From the NCBI GenBank assembly GCA_023910675.1, contig JAAVWC010000002.1, forward strand, positions 124,001 to 188,000: a DNA stretch of 64,000 bases, given 5' to 3'. Below are positions 1 through 9,748 of this stretch, piece after piece (position 1 is the stretch's first letter; every line of letters starts with the position of its first letter). This stretch comes from Gemmatimonas sp. (GTDB lineage Bacteria > Gemmatimonadota > Gemmatimonadetes > Gemmatimonadales > Gemmatimonadaceae). The position numbers and the translations under genes are program-made. Below the pieces are notes generated by a model, which saw only the letters and a program-made list of their open reading frames with translations, did not search any database and was not told where the DNA came from.

Positions 1-638
1 AACGCCAAGCGACGCTGGAGCTGTGGGAGTGCGCGGTCATGGGTGTAGCGCTGCCGCATTCCTGTGCGTGACGACCAGTCGGCGTCGCGGAAGTACAGGT
101 TGTCGCCGCCCCAGAGCATGAAGTCGGGACGTTGATCCGCGATGGCTTCGAAGATTTCGTAGCCGGCCCCATACACGTTACCAGGCACGTCGACGCGGGG
201 ATCGGCGATGTTGCTGCAGCTGCCGAAGGCGATGCGAATGTCGCGGACACCGAAGGCACCGGACTCCCGCGGTGGCGTACGGAAGCCCAGCTCACGCCCC
301 ATGGGAATCGTCCGCCCATTCACCTGCAATTCGTAGAGATACCGCCGGCCTTCGCGTACGCTATCGGCAAGCGCATGCACGACGAAGACATTCGAGGCGA
401 TCGCGTCCTGTTCGGCGGTGGCGTAGCGGACGTTGGGCGCCGCGGAGTCCCAATAGACAAAGCGAACGCGTCCGGGGGCCTTGAGTTGTACCCAGAGTGC
501 GGCCTCGCGCAGTGTGGCGTAGCCGGCCATGGGTCCGGATGACACGGGCGACTGCGCGGAGAGCGTGCGCCCGGTGGCGCAGAGCAGCAGCGCGGAAGAC
601 GCGGCGCCCAACACGCGGTGTCGGAGTGTGATGGTCAT
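1..638 (-). CDS. PhoD-like metallophosphatase, 3' part beyond left edge
   Basis: Translation from ATG at 638 gives a secreted protein that runs off the left edge. A hydrophobic signal ending near LSAQS is followed by a fibronectin-like N-terminal domain and then a metallophosphatase start: FGSCSN, a later PDFMLWGGDNLY stretch (the GD-N metal-ligand motif) and FRDADW. This matches the alkaline phosphatase D (PhoD) family, periplasmic phosphodi/monoesterases using Fe/Ca. The ATG lies 3 bases after the stop of the upstream TonB receptor gene, so the two are almost certainly co-transcribed. The same receptor-phosphatase order recurs at 25976-30794. The missing C-terminus prevents checking the remaining ligands. 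Substrate is unknown; an organic phosphate role is inferred from the family. Confidence 0.8.
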   Translation of the reverse strand, partial: MTITLRHRVLGAASSALLLCATGRTLSAQSPVSSGPMAGYATLREAALWVQLKAPGRVRFVYWDSAAPNVRYATAEQDAIASNVFVVHALADSVREGRRYLYELQVNGRTIPMGRELGFRTPPRESGAFGVRDIRIAFGSCSNIADPRVDVPGNVYGAGYEIFEAIADQRPDFMLWGGDNLYFRDADWSSRTGMRQRYTHDRALPQLQRRLA

Positions 639-641
639 GGT

Positions 642-3600
642 TCAGAACCGGTAGGCCATACCGGCCTGCATCTGGTATGGGGTGCCCGACTTGAGGAGCA
701 CACCGGCGTTCTGATTGACGTTGTAGCGATAGCGCCTGGTGGTCTGGTCGAAGCCCACGACGTTGAGCAGTGTCTGACGTGAGCCGCCGGTGTAGTTGGC
801 GCCCCAGTTCGAGTTGAGCAGATTGGGGAGATTGAACACGTCGAGCGTGAACTCCGCGTTCTGTCCACCGAACGTACGGAACGTTTTCGACAGTCGCAGA
901 TCGAGGCGCTGCTGCCAGGGATTGTAGATCGCGTTGCGCTTGGCGATGGTGCCCACGTTGTCACGGAGATACTGGGCGACGATGCTGTTGGGGTTATCCA
1001 TCAGCGTTTGCATACCGGTGGCAATAGCGGCCGGCGTGGCAGGATCCTTCGGGTCGAAGATGAACGCGAGGTCGTTGGCGAGCGGCGACGCGTCGCCATT
1101 CACGTCGCGACTGGTAACGAGCGACAACGGCGTGCCACTCGCGCCCACATAGCGCGCGCTGATCTTGAAGCCCCAGATGGCCGGCAGCGCACCGAAGGCG
1201 ACGAGCTTGTGACGGAAGTCGGCATCCGACTGGCCCCAGAGTGAACCAAGATCATTGGGATCACCGGCGTTGGTCGTGTTGAGTGCGCTTCCCGACACGC
1301 AACAGTTGTAGGTGGAGTTGTCGCGGGTGTTGTTGAGCGTGTACGAGAAGTTCACCGCGGCATCACGATACGGACTGGCGCCCATTTCGAACGTGAATGC
1401 CTTCTGTTCGAGACGTCCGACGGACACGAGTTCCATGACGCGCCCGATTTCGGTGGTGCGGAAGCCGTTCACGTTGAACGTACCACCGGTGGCATCGATG
1501 GTGGCCGCAGGTACCCACACGGGGCGATTGGCTTCGTTGTCAACGCGGAAGAACGGCTCCGCCGGACGGTTGCGATCGACGTAGTGGTAGTTGTTCCAGC
1601 CGTTCGCGTAGAAGAGCGTGGCGCCGGCGGTGAGCCGGTCGCTGATCTTGCGCTGGTACGAGAGATTCGCCTTCGCGGTCGTCGGCGACTGGTAGTTCTC
1701 GTTGATGAGGTCCACGCGCGTCGTGGTCGCCACACCGGGCAACAGGCCGGGAACGGTGGAGGGGTCAGCGCGGAAGCGCGTGTAATCGGGGGCTGGCACA
1801 TCAGTGCCACGTACGTCGATACCCGCCTGCTCCATGCCGCTGTTCAAGATGTGATTCACGTGCGCGTAGTAGTGCGGCTGCGCGGTAAACAAGCCACCGC
1901 CAGCGCGTACCAGATTGCGTCCGTCGCCCGTGATGTCCCACACCGCCGATACGCGCGGCTGAATGTTGCTGAAGTCGGACGGGGTGTTGTCGGTGCGCAG
2001 GCCGAAGAGTCGCTCGGTGGCCAGGTTGCGTCGCGCGGCGGTGAGAAAGCTCGTGACGTCGTAGCGCAGGCCGAAGGTGGCCGTCAGGTTGTTACGAGGA
2101 TGCCACTCGCTCTGCACGAATGCCGCGGCGTCGAGGACCCACTGGCGGGCGGTCGGTTCGGCGCTGAGCAGCGGCACATTGCGCCGATAGCGCGCGGCGC
2201 GTCCGGCCTCGAGATCGGCCAAGCTGTTGAAGTTGTACTGTCCGCCCGTCTCGATGGAGAGATAGGTGGCCAGCTGCGTGAGCGAGTTGTCGACACCAAA
2301 GGAAATGGACTGATTGCCCCGCTGCAGGTACGTCATGTTCACGAGCTGATACTGCACTTCCTTGTTGCGCTCAGGGGCAAAGCGACTGCCGCCAAACTGT
2401 ACGGTCGTCTGTCCGTTGGTGCCGTTTGGCAGTCGCGAATTGATCAGCACTTCGCCGCGCGGCGTGCGATTGTACGGATTGAAGAATCGCTGCGCGTATG
2501 TGCCGGCTACCTTCAACTCATTCTGGACGGTTGGCGATATCGTCGAGCGCAGAGAAATGAGCGCGGAGTTTTCGAGTGAGTTGAACTCATGGCGCGCTTC
2601 GGCAAGAATGGGGCGGTTCTGGTCGTTGGCACCACTCTGCCCAGCCTGCCAATTCGAAAAATTGTTTCGCACCGTGAGCAGATGTTTGTCACCAAGGCGC
2701 CAATCGATACGCGAAAAGAGCGTGTTGGCAACAGGCGCGCGGCCGTACGCGCCGGCGGCGCCGACGGTATCCATGCCATACCGTCCGCCGAGGATGCCAA
2801 TGAGACGCTTGAGCGAATCAGCAACGATGCGATTGTCGATTTCATCCTGCGGCGTGCGCAGGTCGAGTACGAAGAACGGTTCTTGTTGGTCCTGCCGATC
2901 GAAGGCGACGAAGTAGTGCAACTTGTCCTTGATGATCGGCCCGCCCATGGAACCGCCCCACTGGGCAATGCGCTGCTGGCGCAGATCGCGTCCACGACCG
3001 GTGAAGTCTTCGCTGGCCGCGAGGGCCTGGTTGCGGAAGTAGCCAAAGGCGCTTCCTTCAGCGGTGTTGGTACCGCTCTTGGTCACGGCGCTAATGGCTC
3101 CGCCGCCCTGGCGTCCCATGGAGACGTCATACGCGTTCGTCACGACTTCGAACTCACGAATGGCTGCGAGCGACAGCGAGTACGGGCCGCTGCCAACCTG
3201 TCCGCCGGAGAGCTGATTCCGTGCCGATACGCCGTCGACGCGCACGTCGGTGGAGGTCACCTTCGCGCCGCCAATATTGAAACCGCCCGCGCTGGTGGTC
3301 GGGGCGAGCAGGGCGAGATCGGTGAAATTTCGATTGGCAACGGGCATGTCGCGGATTTCGCGATCGGACACTTTCGTGCTGGCGCCAAGACGCTCGCGAC
3401 GCGCTCCGGTGGCTGCCTGGTCCGTGATCACGACCGGCGCGAGATCCTGCGACGTTTCATCGAGGTTGAACGCCAGTTCAACGCGATCGCCCTGACTGAG
3501 GCGCAGATTGTCGCGTACCAGCGCGCGGTAACCAATACGCCGCACGGTAATGCTGTACGGTCCGCCCAGCGGCAGCTGCGCAAAGATGAAGCGGCCATCG

Positions 3601-3830
3601 GCACGCGTCACACCGCGTTGGAGATACCCGGTGGACGCGTTGCGGAGCAGAATCTCGGCACCTTCAATGGCAGCGCCGCCGCTCTTGGTAATGCGCCCCG
3701 TTACGCTGGCATCGGTACCTTGCGCGTGTAGGACGGCGACAGTCGCGTGCGTACCAGAAACGGAAATCAGCGGCGCCGCGGCGAGCAGCAACGCCGCGTA
3801 GGGGATAACGGTGGGGAAAATGCGTGGCAC
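642..3830 (-). CDS. TonB-dependent receptor with carboxypeptidase-regulatory domain
   Basis: 1062 residues. A signal peptide (to about residue 37, ...LHAQG) precedes a carboxypeptidase-regulatory-like beta-sandwich (about 40-130, with the [18 protein letters not shown] stretch), then a plug domain (about 150-270: [35 protein letters not shown]) and a long outer-membrane barrel ending in the aromatic residue F (MAYRF), as expected for BAM-dependent proteins. It belongs to the large-receptor group that includes SusC-like and OmpA-family 'TonB-dependent receptor' proteins. The downstream PhoD-like gene starts 3 bases after the stop. Together they suggest uptake linked to cleavage of a phosphate-containing substrate (inference). 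A clear paralogue lies at 25976-29167. Confidence 0.9.
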   Translation of the reverse strand: MPRIFPTVIPYAALLLAAAPLISVSGTHATVAVLHAQGTDASVTGRITKSGGAAIEGAEILLRNASTGYLQRGVTRADGRFIFAQLPLGGPYSITVRRIGYRALVRDNLRLSQGDRVELAFNLDETSQDLAPVVITDQAATGARRERLGASTKVSDREIRDMPVANRNFTDLALLAPTTSAGGFNIGGAKVTSTDVRVDGVSARNQLSGGQVGSGPYSLSLAAIREFEVVTNAYDVSMGRQGGGAISAVTKSGTNTAEGSAFGYFRNQALAASEDFTGRGRDLRQQRIAQWGGSMGGPIIKDKLHYFVAFDRQDQQEPFFVLDLRTPQDEIDNRIVADSLKRLIGILGGRYGMDTVGAAGAYGRAPVANTLFSRIDWRLGDKHLLTVRNNFSNWQAGQSGANDQNRPILAEARHEFNSLENSALISLRSTISPTVQNELKVAGTYAQRFFNPYNRTPRGEVLINSRLPNGTNGQTTVQFGGSRFAPERNKEVQYQLVNMTYLQRGNQSISFGVDNSLTQLATYLSIETGGQYNFNSLADLEAGRAARYRRNVPLLSAEPTARQWVLDAAAFVQSEWHPRNNLTATFGLRYDVTSFLTAARRNLATERLFGLRTDNTPSDFSNIQPRVSAVWDITGDGRNLVRAGGGLFTAQPHYYAHVNHILNSGMEQAGIDVRGTDVPAPDYTRFRADPSTVPGLLPGVATTTRVDLINENYQSPTTAKANLSYQRKISDRLTAGATLFYANGWNNYHYVDRNRPAEPFFRVDNEANRPVWVPAATIDATGGTFNVNGFRTTEIGRVMELVSVGRLEQKAFTFEMGASPYRDAAVNFSYTLNNTRDNSTYNCCVSGSALNTTNAGDPNDLGSLWGQSDADFRHKLVAFGALPAIWGFKISARYVGASGTPLSLVTSRDVNGDASPLANDLAFIFDPKDPATPAAIATGMQTLMDNPNSIVAQYLRDNVGTIAKRNAIYNPWQQRLDLRLSKTFRTFGGQNAEFTLDVFNLPNLLNSNWGANYTGGSRQTLLNVVGFDQTTRRYRYNVNQNAGVLLKSGTPYQMQAGMAYRF

Positions 3831-3969
3831 GAAGCGAGCTCCGGAAGTGGAAAACTTCGATCGAGAGCCCGCAAAGTCACGTTCGTGCGTAACAACCGAC
3901 TACCTGCTCGCTGATCGTCCGGTTCCGTTCTGGTAACGAGTCAGTCGGTCCTGCTTCCGAGAAGCAGAA

Positions 3970-4008
3970 GATCCGGAGCTCCTCAGGAGCTTGTGAGAAT
4001 CCCGGATC
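3970..4008. promoter_or_regulatory. Two-stage inverted repeat upstream of the TonB receptor gene
   Basis: Outer arms GATCCGG (3970-3976) and CCGGATC (4002-4008) enclose inner arms AGCTCCT (3977-3983) and AGGAGCT (3985-3991). The structure sits about 140 bases upstream of the minus-strand receptor start at 3830. It could be a 5'-leader hairpin, an operator, or the terminator of something lost. No run of T follows. No other feature is evident between 3831 and 4040. Confidence 0.35.
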
Positions 4009-4040
4009 GGTACCCGTACTGAAACAACGAGGTCACCAAA

Positions 4041-4084
4041 TGAACACGGAAACAACAGGAGCTCGGTGTTGTTCTCCGTGTTCA
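4041..4084. terminator. Stem-loop after the M14 peptidase remnant
   Basis: TGAACACGGA (4041-4050) pairs with TCCGTGTTCA (4075-4084), with a second paired step AACAACA/TGTTGTT inside. It lies just beyond the broken 3' end of the M14 gene and may be its terminator or a small palindromic repeat. There is no clear U-tract. Confidence 0.35.
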
Positions 4085-4145
4085 TTCTGTGACCCCTCTG
4101 TGCAATCTGTGGTGCTGTTAACCGGTGCTGCCGACGACTCAGTAC

Positions 4146-5927
4146 GTCGTACCCAGCAGCACCGCGTTTGCAAACAACGGCAGCGTCCCACGCAGCTGAT
4201 CGCGATATACGCGGTGAGCGGCGACAATGAGTCGACGGTGGCACGGGCAATCACGCCGGGGAGTCCGCCGGGGAGTTGCGCACCACCAGCGCTGTCGGCG
4301 CGGGCGCTGTCACGCTTGACGCGTGTGCGCACGAGTCCCACACGTTTCTGTGCGACCCACGCGCTCGCCCCTTCCATGGTGATGAGCACCCCGCCGTTGC
4401 GCACCCACTCCACGAGGCGCTGACGGCCACCGTCGCCCAGCAAGCGGTCGAGCGCACCCGCCTGCACACTGGGCATGACAATGGTGGTGTACTGCGACAG
4501 ATCGCCGCCGGCGATGTAGTTGGCGTCGATCATGCTGGTGGGATACCCGATGCGCTGATCGAGCGCGTACCAGGCAAAGCCGAACGGCGTGCCGTTTACC
4601 GGAGCGCCGCCAAGCAGCGCGATGCTGGGGCGCGGAATGGGGACGACACTGTTGCTGCCAAGATCGGTGCCTTCGTCAACGCCGGCGCTGGCAATGGCCG
4701 CGAGCGTCACGCCGGTCTGCGCCGCGCGCCGCATGACGACATCATGGACCTCGGCGCGGTTGGGCTGCACACGTCGGATGGTTTCTTCGCTGCCTGGTGC
4801 GAACGCGTAGCCGTACTGCGCACGTGCGGCGGCCGGCGCGGCGGGCTTGGACACATCGGCTTTGGCGAGCCCCGACGGCATGGCAGGCACCGTGTACGCG
4901 TCGACACGGAACGTGTACGGCAGCGACCAACCGGTGGCGTCGTAGAAGCGATTGCGCTGGCCGGTGCGACGCAGTTCGAGCTCGAACTTCACGTACGCCC
5001 AGTCGAGGTAGGCGTTGGCTTCGAGCAGCGCCTTGGCGAGGTGAGCCTGCGGCTGCGCAAAGTCCACCACGTAGCTGCCGGTCTTGAGCGACAGCGCAGC
5101 GGTGTTGCCGGTCCTGTACGACGTGGCCGCGGGGAGCGACGCGTTGCCGGTGAGCACGGGCCACCCTTCGCCGTAGCCCGGGTAGAACGAGTCGTCACCT
5201 TCACGGCGGAAGTAGCTCCAGCCGTGTGTGTCGAAGGCCGCGCCGTGCGGCATGTAATTGAGGAAGGTCTTCGCGCGCCCGCGGGTCTCGGGGTGCGACT
5301 GTGCGTACCAGTCGCGATTGAGATCGAAGTAGTGGTGCGACGTGCGCGGGCCGGGCCACGAGCCGACGTTGTTCATCGCGCCCGGGTCGATGGAGAGGCC
5401 GTTCACGCTGCGATACTTGTCCACGTCGTGCACATGCCGTTCGCGCCCGTCGGGATTCTAATTGGGGTCGAGGAGCACGACGGTGCTATCGAGCGCGAGC
5501 TTGGTATCGGCGTCGGTGCCGGCGGCGAGCTGATTGAGCAGCGCGAGTCCGGCTTCCACACCGCTCGCCTCGCCACCGTGCACGCTATGCCCTGGGCGTC
5601 GCGTTGGATGTCGGCGAGGCGTGCCTGATTGGCTTCGCTCGTGACCGTAATGACGAGCATCTCGCCTCCTTCATATGAACGCGCGACGGTATCGCTCTTG
5701 ATGCGCTTGCGCACCGCGGAAACGCGCTCGACGTAGCGCATCATGCTCTTGTGCGACGTGAAGCGCGCGCCGAGTTCGTAGCCGAGGATTTGCGCGGGGG
5801 TGCGGATGCGCGCGTCGAAGGTGGCGTTGGGTTCGGCGTAGCTGTGTTGGGCCGACGCGGTGGTTGGCGAGGCAAGCGTGAAGGTGATCGCAGCCGCAGC
5901 CAGCGCACCGGAGGGCAACCGGATCAT
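4146..5927 (-). pseudogene. M14-family zinc carboxypeptidase, frameshifted and with a stop
   Basis: Reading from ATG 5927, a signal peptide (MIRLPSGALAAAAI..ASAQ) and M14 N-terminus are seen, up to LADIQRDAQG near 5600. The frame then breaks: the zinc motif HGGEAS and AGLALLNQLA continue in another frame (about 5595-5540). An in-frame TAG at about 5459 separates LDPN from NPDGRERH, where intact relatives usually have a Gln. The body (HDVDKYRSVNGLS... FDTHGWSYFRREGDDSFYPG) is then open to about 4190, where another shift replaces the end (AYRDQLRGTLPLFANAVL in the alternate frame, stop about 4146). Missing sequence before HGGEAS also points to a deletion. At least three lesions make sequencing error alone unlikely. 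Not functional as written. Confidence 0.85.
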
Positions 5928-6010
5928 GACGCGAAGGGGCTCATGGTGACGAAAGCAGCAGCAGCCGGAAGCAGCCGCTTCAAACGTACCGTCGTGCTGG
6001 CCGTCCGTAG

Positions 6011-6323
6011 TGGTGAACTGCTCTCACGGAGGCATCCGAGGGACGGAGGTCACGGAGCGGCGTGTCGGCTGGTTCGCGTATGCGGCTGTCTTGGTTTGAA
6101 CCGATGGCACGAAGACAACCGAGGCAACCGAACCGACTCCGCAGGTGCCGGTATTCAATCTTTTGAATGAACGGCCGCCAACGCGAGATCTCGGGTGGCC
6201 ACGCGAGGACCTGTGACGCCTCGGTTGCCTTGGTTGCCTCCGCGCGATCGGTTCAACGAACCCAGCCAACACGCCGCTCCGTGATCTCCGTTCCTCGGAT
6301 GCCTCTGTGAGCGCGGTTCGCCA
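6011..6323. repeat. Long nested inverted repeat (about 125-base arms)
   Basis: The left arm (about 6011-6135) and the reverse complement of the right arm (about 6200-6323) match over an outer block (CTCACGGAGGCATCCGAG / CTCACAGAGGCATCCGAG) and an inner block (GAACCGAT, then CAACCGAGGCAACCGA / CAACCAAGGCAACCGA). The outer block resembles the hairpin at 7919-8019. The whole 5928-6449 gap is occupied by this structure plus two half-copies of the window's palindromic repeat; no gene is visible. It could be a non-autonomous palindromic element or an intergenic RNA hairpin. Confidence 0.75.
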
Positions 6324-6382
6324 AACTCGCGGCACGCCCAAAAGCGTGAGGAAAAACGACCCAAAGAAATCGACTCCAAAAA

Positions 6383-6442
6383 CGACTCTGACCCCTTGTT
6401 GCCCCCGGAGGGTCGGGGCGTGAGAAGGACTCTGACCCCTTT
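6383..6442. repeat. Two right half-copies of the palindromic repeat
   Basis: CGACTCTGACCCCTT (6383-6397) and GGACTCTGACCCCTTT (6427-6442) are the right arm of the palindrome seen intact at 21708, 24517, 51496, 59828 and elsewhere. Only one arm is present each time, in the same orientation, a few bases before the amidase stop codon at 6450-6452. Confidence 0.75.
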
Positions 6443-6449
6443 AGCGCCG

Positions 6450-7889
6450 CTACCTCAACGTCGCTTCGACCGCCTTGCCGCTAGCGGTGTACAGCGCGAC
6501 GCTGAGCTGTCCCTTGCCGAACGCGTCGCGATCGCGCGCGCTCAGTGGCAGTGACCCACTCGCGGTGCGCACGTCGGGGCCCATGAGACGCGGAGCGGGC
6601 GCTTTGCCGGCGACGAGCGCGGGTGTGGTGCTGGGCGCACGTCGACGCGATCCGTGCTGCTCGAAGGCGTACGCGAACGACACGAGCTGTACATCGCTCG
6701 TGGCTTTGCCAAGCAGCTCGACGCTCACCGGAAGCCCGTCGGCGGTGAAGCCGGCGGGGAACGCAATGGAGGGGAGTCCGCTCTGCGCGCCGAGCTGGCA
6801 GGTGCTTCCCGCCTGGATCTGGCCGGGGAACACTGGCGCTTGGCGCATGGTGGGATACGCAATCGCGTCGAGCTGCAGACTGTCGATCACACGCTCCACG
6901 CGTGCGCGCAGTGCGGCCTGCCGCGACAACGTGAGGGTGTGCGCGGCGTTCTCGAGATCGTGCTTGGTTTCCTGGTTCGTTACGCCCGTGTTCACCATGA
7001 GCGTGTCGAACTCCGGCATGGGCACATCAATTACCGTCGCGCCGAGCGATTTCATGGTGGCGATGGCAGCGCGCACACTGTCGGCGATCTCGGCGTCGGT
7101 GTCACGGAAGTACGGCGCAAAAACCCCAATGCGCGCGCCTTTGAATGCACCGGGCTTGAGCGCGTCCATGAACCGAGGACGCTTGTCCTTCACGAGCACC
7201 GTGACCGGGTCGGCCGGGTCGTAGCCCACGGTGGGACGCAGGCCGACCAACGCGCCGAACGCGCTGGGAATGCGAATGCTGCCGCAGGTATCGGAGCCCC
7301 ACCCTACCGCCGCAAAGCTGGCCGCAATGGCGGCGCCGGTGCCGCCGCTCGAGCCGCCGGGGCAGCGCGCGCGGTCGTACGGATTGCGCGTCTGTCCGCC
7401 GAGTGAACTGATGCTCGTGACGCCGGCAGCGAGTTCGTGCATGTTCGACTTGGCAATGAGCACCCCCCCGGCATCGCGAATCTGCTTCGTGATAAAACCA
7501 TCGCGCGAGGGCTGACTGTTGGCCAGCGCCAGCGAGCCCGCGGTGGTGGGCATGTCGCCGGTGTCGTAGTTGTCCTTGAGAATGAACGGAATGCCGTGCA
7601 TGGGGCCGCGTACTTTGCCCGCCTTGCGTTCGGCGTCGAGGGCGGCGGCTTCGGCGAGCGCGCGCGGATTGAGCCGGATGATCGCGTTGAGGCGCGGTCC
7701 GCTTTGATCGTATGCGGCAATGCGCGCGAGATACGCGCGCGTGATGCTCGCACTCGTCGCGCGCCCCTCGGCCATGGCTTGCTGCAGCTGCGTCACGCTG
7801 GCTTCGGTGACTTCGAGCGGTTTTGCGCTTTGTGCGGCGGCGGATGTCGTGGTGGCCGAAAGCAGCAGGGCGAAGATCAGCTGGCGCAT
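6450..7889 (-). CDS. Secreted amidase (amidase signature family)
   Basis: Start chosen at ATG 7889 because it opens a signal peptide (MRQLIFALLLSATTTSAAAQ); an upstream in-frame start would run through the hairpin repeat. The amidase-signature Ser-cisSer-Lys triad is visible: Lys in FILKDNYDT, Ser in GGSSGGTG and the second Ser in SDTCGSIRIPS. These enzymes hydrolyse amides; here export to the periplasm is expected. At about 480 residues it is shorter than most secreted homologues. The stretch between NQETKHDL and RARVERVIDSLQLDA is abrupt compared with relatives, so an in-frame internal deletion is possible. Substrate unknown. Confidence 0.85.
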   Translation of the reverse strand: MRQLIFALLLSATTTSAAAQSAKPLEVTEASVTQLQQAMAEGRATSASITRAYLARIAAYDQSGPRLNAIIRLNPRALAEAAALDAERKAGKVRGPMHGIPFILKDNYDTGDMPTTAGSLALANSQPSRDGFITKQIRDAGGVLIAKSNMHELAAGVTSISSLGGQTRNPYDRARCPGGSSGGTGAAIAASFAAVGWGSDTCGSIRIPSAFGALVGLRPTVGYDPADPVTVLVKDKRPRFMDALKPGAFKGARIGVFAPYFRDTDAEIADSVRAAIATMKSLGATVIDVPMPEFDTLMVNTGVTNQETKHDLENAAHTLTLSRQAALRARVERVIDSLQLDAIAYPTMRQAPVFPGQIQAGSTCQLGAQSGLPSIAFPAGFTADGLPVSVELLGKATSDVQLVSFAYAFEQHGSRRRAPSTTPALVAGKAPAPRLMGPDVRTASGSLPLSARDRDAFGKGQLSVALYTASGKAVEATLR

Positions 7890-7918
7890 GGGGGCTCTTG
7901 TGGCGGGCGAGTGGGATT

Positions 7919-8019
7919 GAACGGCTCTCACGGAGACATCCGAAGGACGGAGGTCACGGAGAAGACCCTGTGCTTTTCTCCGTGGCCTCCATTCCTCCGT
8001 GCCTCCGTGAGAGCTGTTC
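7919..8019. repeat. Hairpin repeat upstream of the amidase gene
   Basis: GAACGGCTCTCACGGAG at 7919 pairs with a sequence ending at 8019 (reverse complement begins GAACAGCTCTCACGGAG); arms are about 45 bases around a short loop. The arm sequence is related to the outer arm of the 6011-6323 element. It lies in the 5' leader of the amidase gene and just beyond the 3' end of the ABM monooxygenase gene, so it may be a repeat that doubles as a terminator. Confidence 0.7.
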
Positions 8020-8037
8020 GCTGTTGCGCTCACGTGA

Positions 8038-8337
8038 TCAAGCGACCGGAACAAACACGTCGCCGTACTTCACGTTCGTACGCGGCTCGGCCATCATGGG
8101 CTCGACCGCGTCGCGCCAGCGCGCGTAATGCGCCGTCGCTTTATGTGCCGCCGGGGCGTCAGGCGTCGTATACGCTTCGATCAAAGTGAACCGCGTGGGA
8201 TCGTCCTGCTGCTGCAGCACGTCGAAGCGCACAATGCCTGGCTCCTGAATGCTGTGAGTGGCGTTGTCGAGCGTGGCGGCCTTGAAGGCGTCGACGAACT
8301 CGGGATGTACGCGGGCGAAGACCTGAACGATGAGCAT
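8038..8337 (-). CDS. Antibiotic biosynthesis monooxygenase (ABM) domain protein
   Basis: 99 residues from ATG 8337 ([21 protein letters not shown]). The order of a short beta-strand, helix, [26 protein letters not shown] and a conserved central His ([12 protein letters not shown]) is typical of the dimeric ferredoxin-like ABM/YgiN/LsrG fold. Such proteins are cytosolic cofactor-free monooxygenases or isomerases. An upstream in-frame start adds 19 residues without family similarity. Substrate cannot be inferred. Confidence 0.85.
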   Translation of the reverse strand: MLIVQVFARVHPEFVDAFKAATLDNATHSIQEPGIVRFDVLQQQDDPTRFTLIEAYTTPDAPAAHKATAHYARWRDAVEPMMAEPRTNVKYGDVFVPVA

Positions 8338-8441
8338 GGCGATGCGGGTGGAATGTGGATCCTGAAAGTTACGGTTCGCGCGCACGCTCCGCATATTTAG
8401 ATCGCGCGTCGTTTCGAGCTGTCACCTCCCTGAGGAATCAC

Positions 8442-9293
8442 ATGCCCCATAGGCAGTCCTTTCCACCGTCCTCATCGTGGATGGTGCGCATGGCCGCCAT
8501 CTGCGCGGCCCTCGGCGTCGTGAGCCTTGTCGCCCTGGTGGTGGATGATCGTCTCATTGCGGGAGCACCCGCGTGGCTCAAGCCGCTCAAGTTCGGAGTG
8601 TCCGGAGCGACGTTCCTCTGGTCGATCGCCTGGATGACGCAGGACTTACGTCGCACGCGTCTCCTTCGCGTGGCGGAGACGTTGATCGGTGTCACCATCA
8701 TCGGGGAAATCCTCGTGATCATGGTGCAGGCGGCGCGCGGACAACTCAGTCACTTCAACGTTGATACGCCGCTCGACAGCACACTGTTTGCCGCGATGGG
8801 TGGTGGCATCGCCACCGTGTGGGTGTTGACGATGCTGGTGCTCGTGCTGCACGTGCGCACACGACCCACCGACCGCGCCCTCGCTCTCGCGTTTCGCGCC
8901 GGGCTCCTCCTGCACATTGTGGGTGCGAGCGTGGGGTGGATCATGACGCAGCCTCGTCCCCAACAGTTGGATGCCATGAAGCGAGGCGAACGTCCGTTTG
9001 TGGTCGGCGCGCATACCATCGGGGGACAGGATGGCGGTCCCGGGCTCCCACTCACGCGTTGGAGTCGTGAGCATGGCGATCTGCGGGTGCCGCACTTTGT
9101 GGGGATGCACGCGCTACAGCTGTTGCCGCTGCTGCTGCTGGGAGTGCGCGCCGTGCGCGGGCGCGGCACGGACCGGCAGGAGCTGGCGGTACTGGGCGCG
9201 GTTGGCGGCGTTGCCTATCTGCTCTTTGCCGGCGCGCTGTGGCAAGCGTTGCACGACTATCCGTTACTACGAATTGCCGGAGCCACATCATGA
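8442..9293 (+). CDS. Multi-pass membrane protein of unknown function
   Basis: 283 residues from ATG 8442, chosen for the upstream TGAGGAA ribosome site. About seven hydrophobic segments are visible (for example MAAICAALGVVSLVALVV, TLIGVTIIGEILVIMVQAA, IATVWVLTMLVLVLHV, LLLHIVGASVGWIM, ALQLLPLLLLGV, LGAVGGVAYLLFAGALW). A VPHFVGMHALQLLPL stretch with two His residues could bind a metal or haem (inference). The stop overlaps the start of the ABA4-like gene (ATGA), so the two are translationally coupled. Function not recognised. Confidence 0.8.
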   Translation: MPHRQSFPPSSSWMVRMAAICAALGVVSLVALVVDDRLIAGAPAWLKPLKFGVSGATFLWSIAWMTQDLRRTRLLRVAETLIGVTIIGEILVIMVQAARGQLSHFNVDTPLDSTLFAAMGGGIATVWVLTMLVLVLHVRTRPTDRALALAFRAGLLLHIVGASVGWIMTQPRPQQLDAMKRGERPFVVGAHTIGGQDGGPGLPLTRWSREHGDLRVPHFVGMHALQLLPLLLLGVRAVRGRGTDRQELAVLGAVGGVAYLLFAGALWQALHDYPLLRIAGATS

Positions 9294-9712
9294 GCGACGC
9301 GCAGCTGTTCCAGATTGCCAACACCACCGCGTTGTGCTGCTGGGTGATCCTGCTGCTCATCCCGCGGCGAGCAGCGCCCGTGTTGCGCGTCGTGGTCCCC
9401 GTGGGGATGGCGCTGCTCTACATCTGGGCATTGACCACCGCGCCGGCCAACCCGGACGGTGGATTCGGCTCCCTGGCGCAGGTAAAGGCCCTATTCGCTC
9501 AGGATCGTGCCCTGCTCGCCGGTTGGGTACACTATCTGGCCTTCGATCTTTTCGTGGGGTGCTGGATGGTGCTCGACGCCCCGGAGCACAAGCTGCACCG
9601 CTTGCTGGTCGTGCCCTGTCTGCTGCTGACGTTCATGTTCGGGCCGGCCGGACTCCTCTTGTACTATTTGCTGCGTCTGGCGGCGCGCCAACGTTCCGTC
9701 GCGTCTCAGTAG
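9290..9712 (+). CDS. ABA4-like family membrane protein (DUF4281)
   Basis: 140 residues from ATG 9290, sharing ATGA with the preceding stop. Four membrane segments and the stretch WVHYLAFDLFVGCWMV followed by HRLLVVPCLLLTFMFGPAGL are the hallmark of the ABA4-like family. Plant ABA4 is needed for neoxanthin synthesis; the bacterial role is unknown. Coupling to the upstream membrane gene suggests a joint function. Confidence 0.85.
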   Translation: MSDAQLFQIANTTALCCWVILLLIPRRAAPVLRVVVPVGMALLYIWALTTAPANPDGGFGSLAQVKALFAQDRALLAGWVHYLAFDLFVGCWMVLDAPEHKLHRLLVVPCLLLTFMFGPAGLLLYYLLRLAARQRSVASQ

Positions 9713-9748
9713 GCAGCGTGGCGGAGAACGGCGCGGCATATTTGCGCC

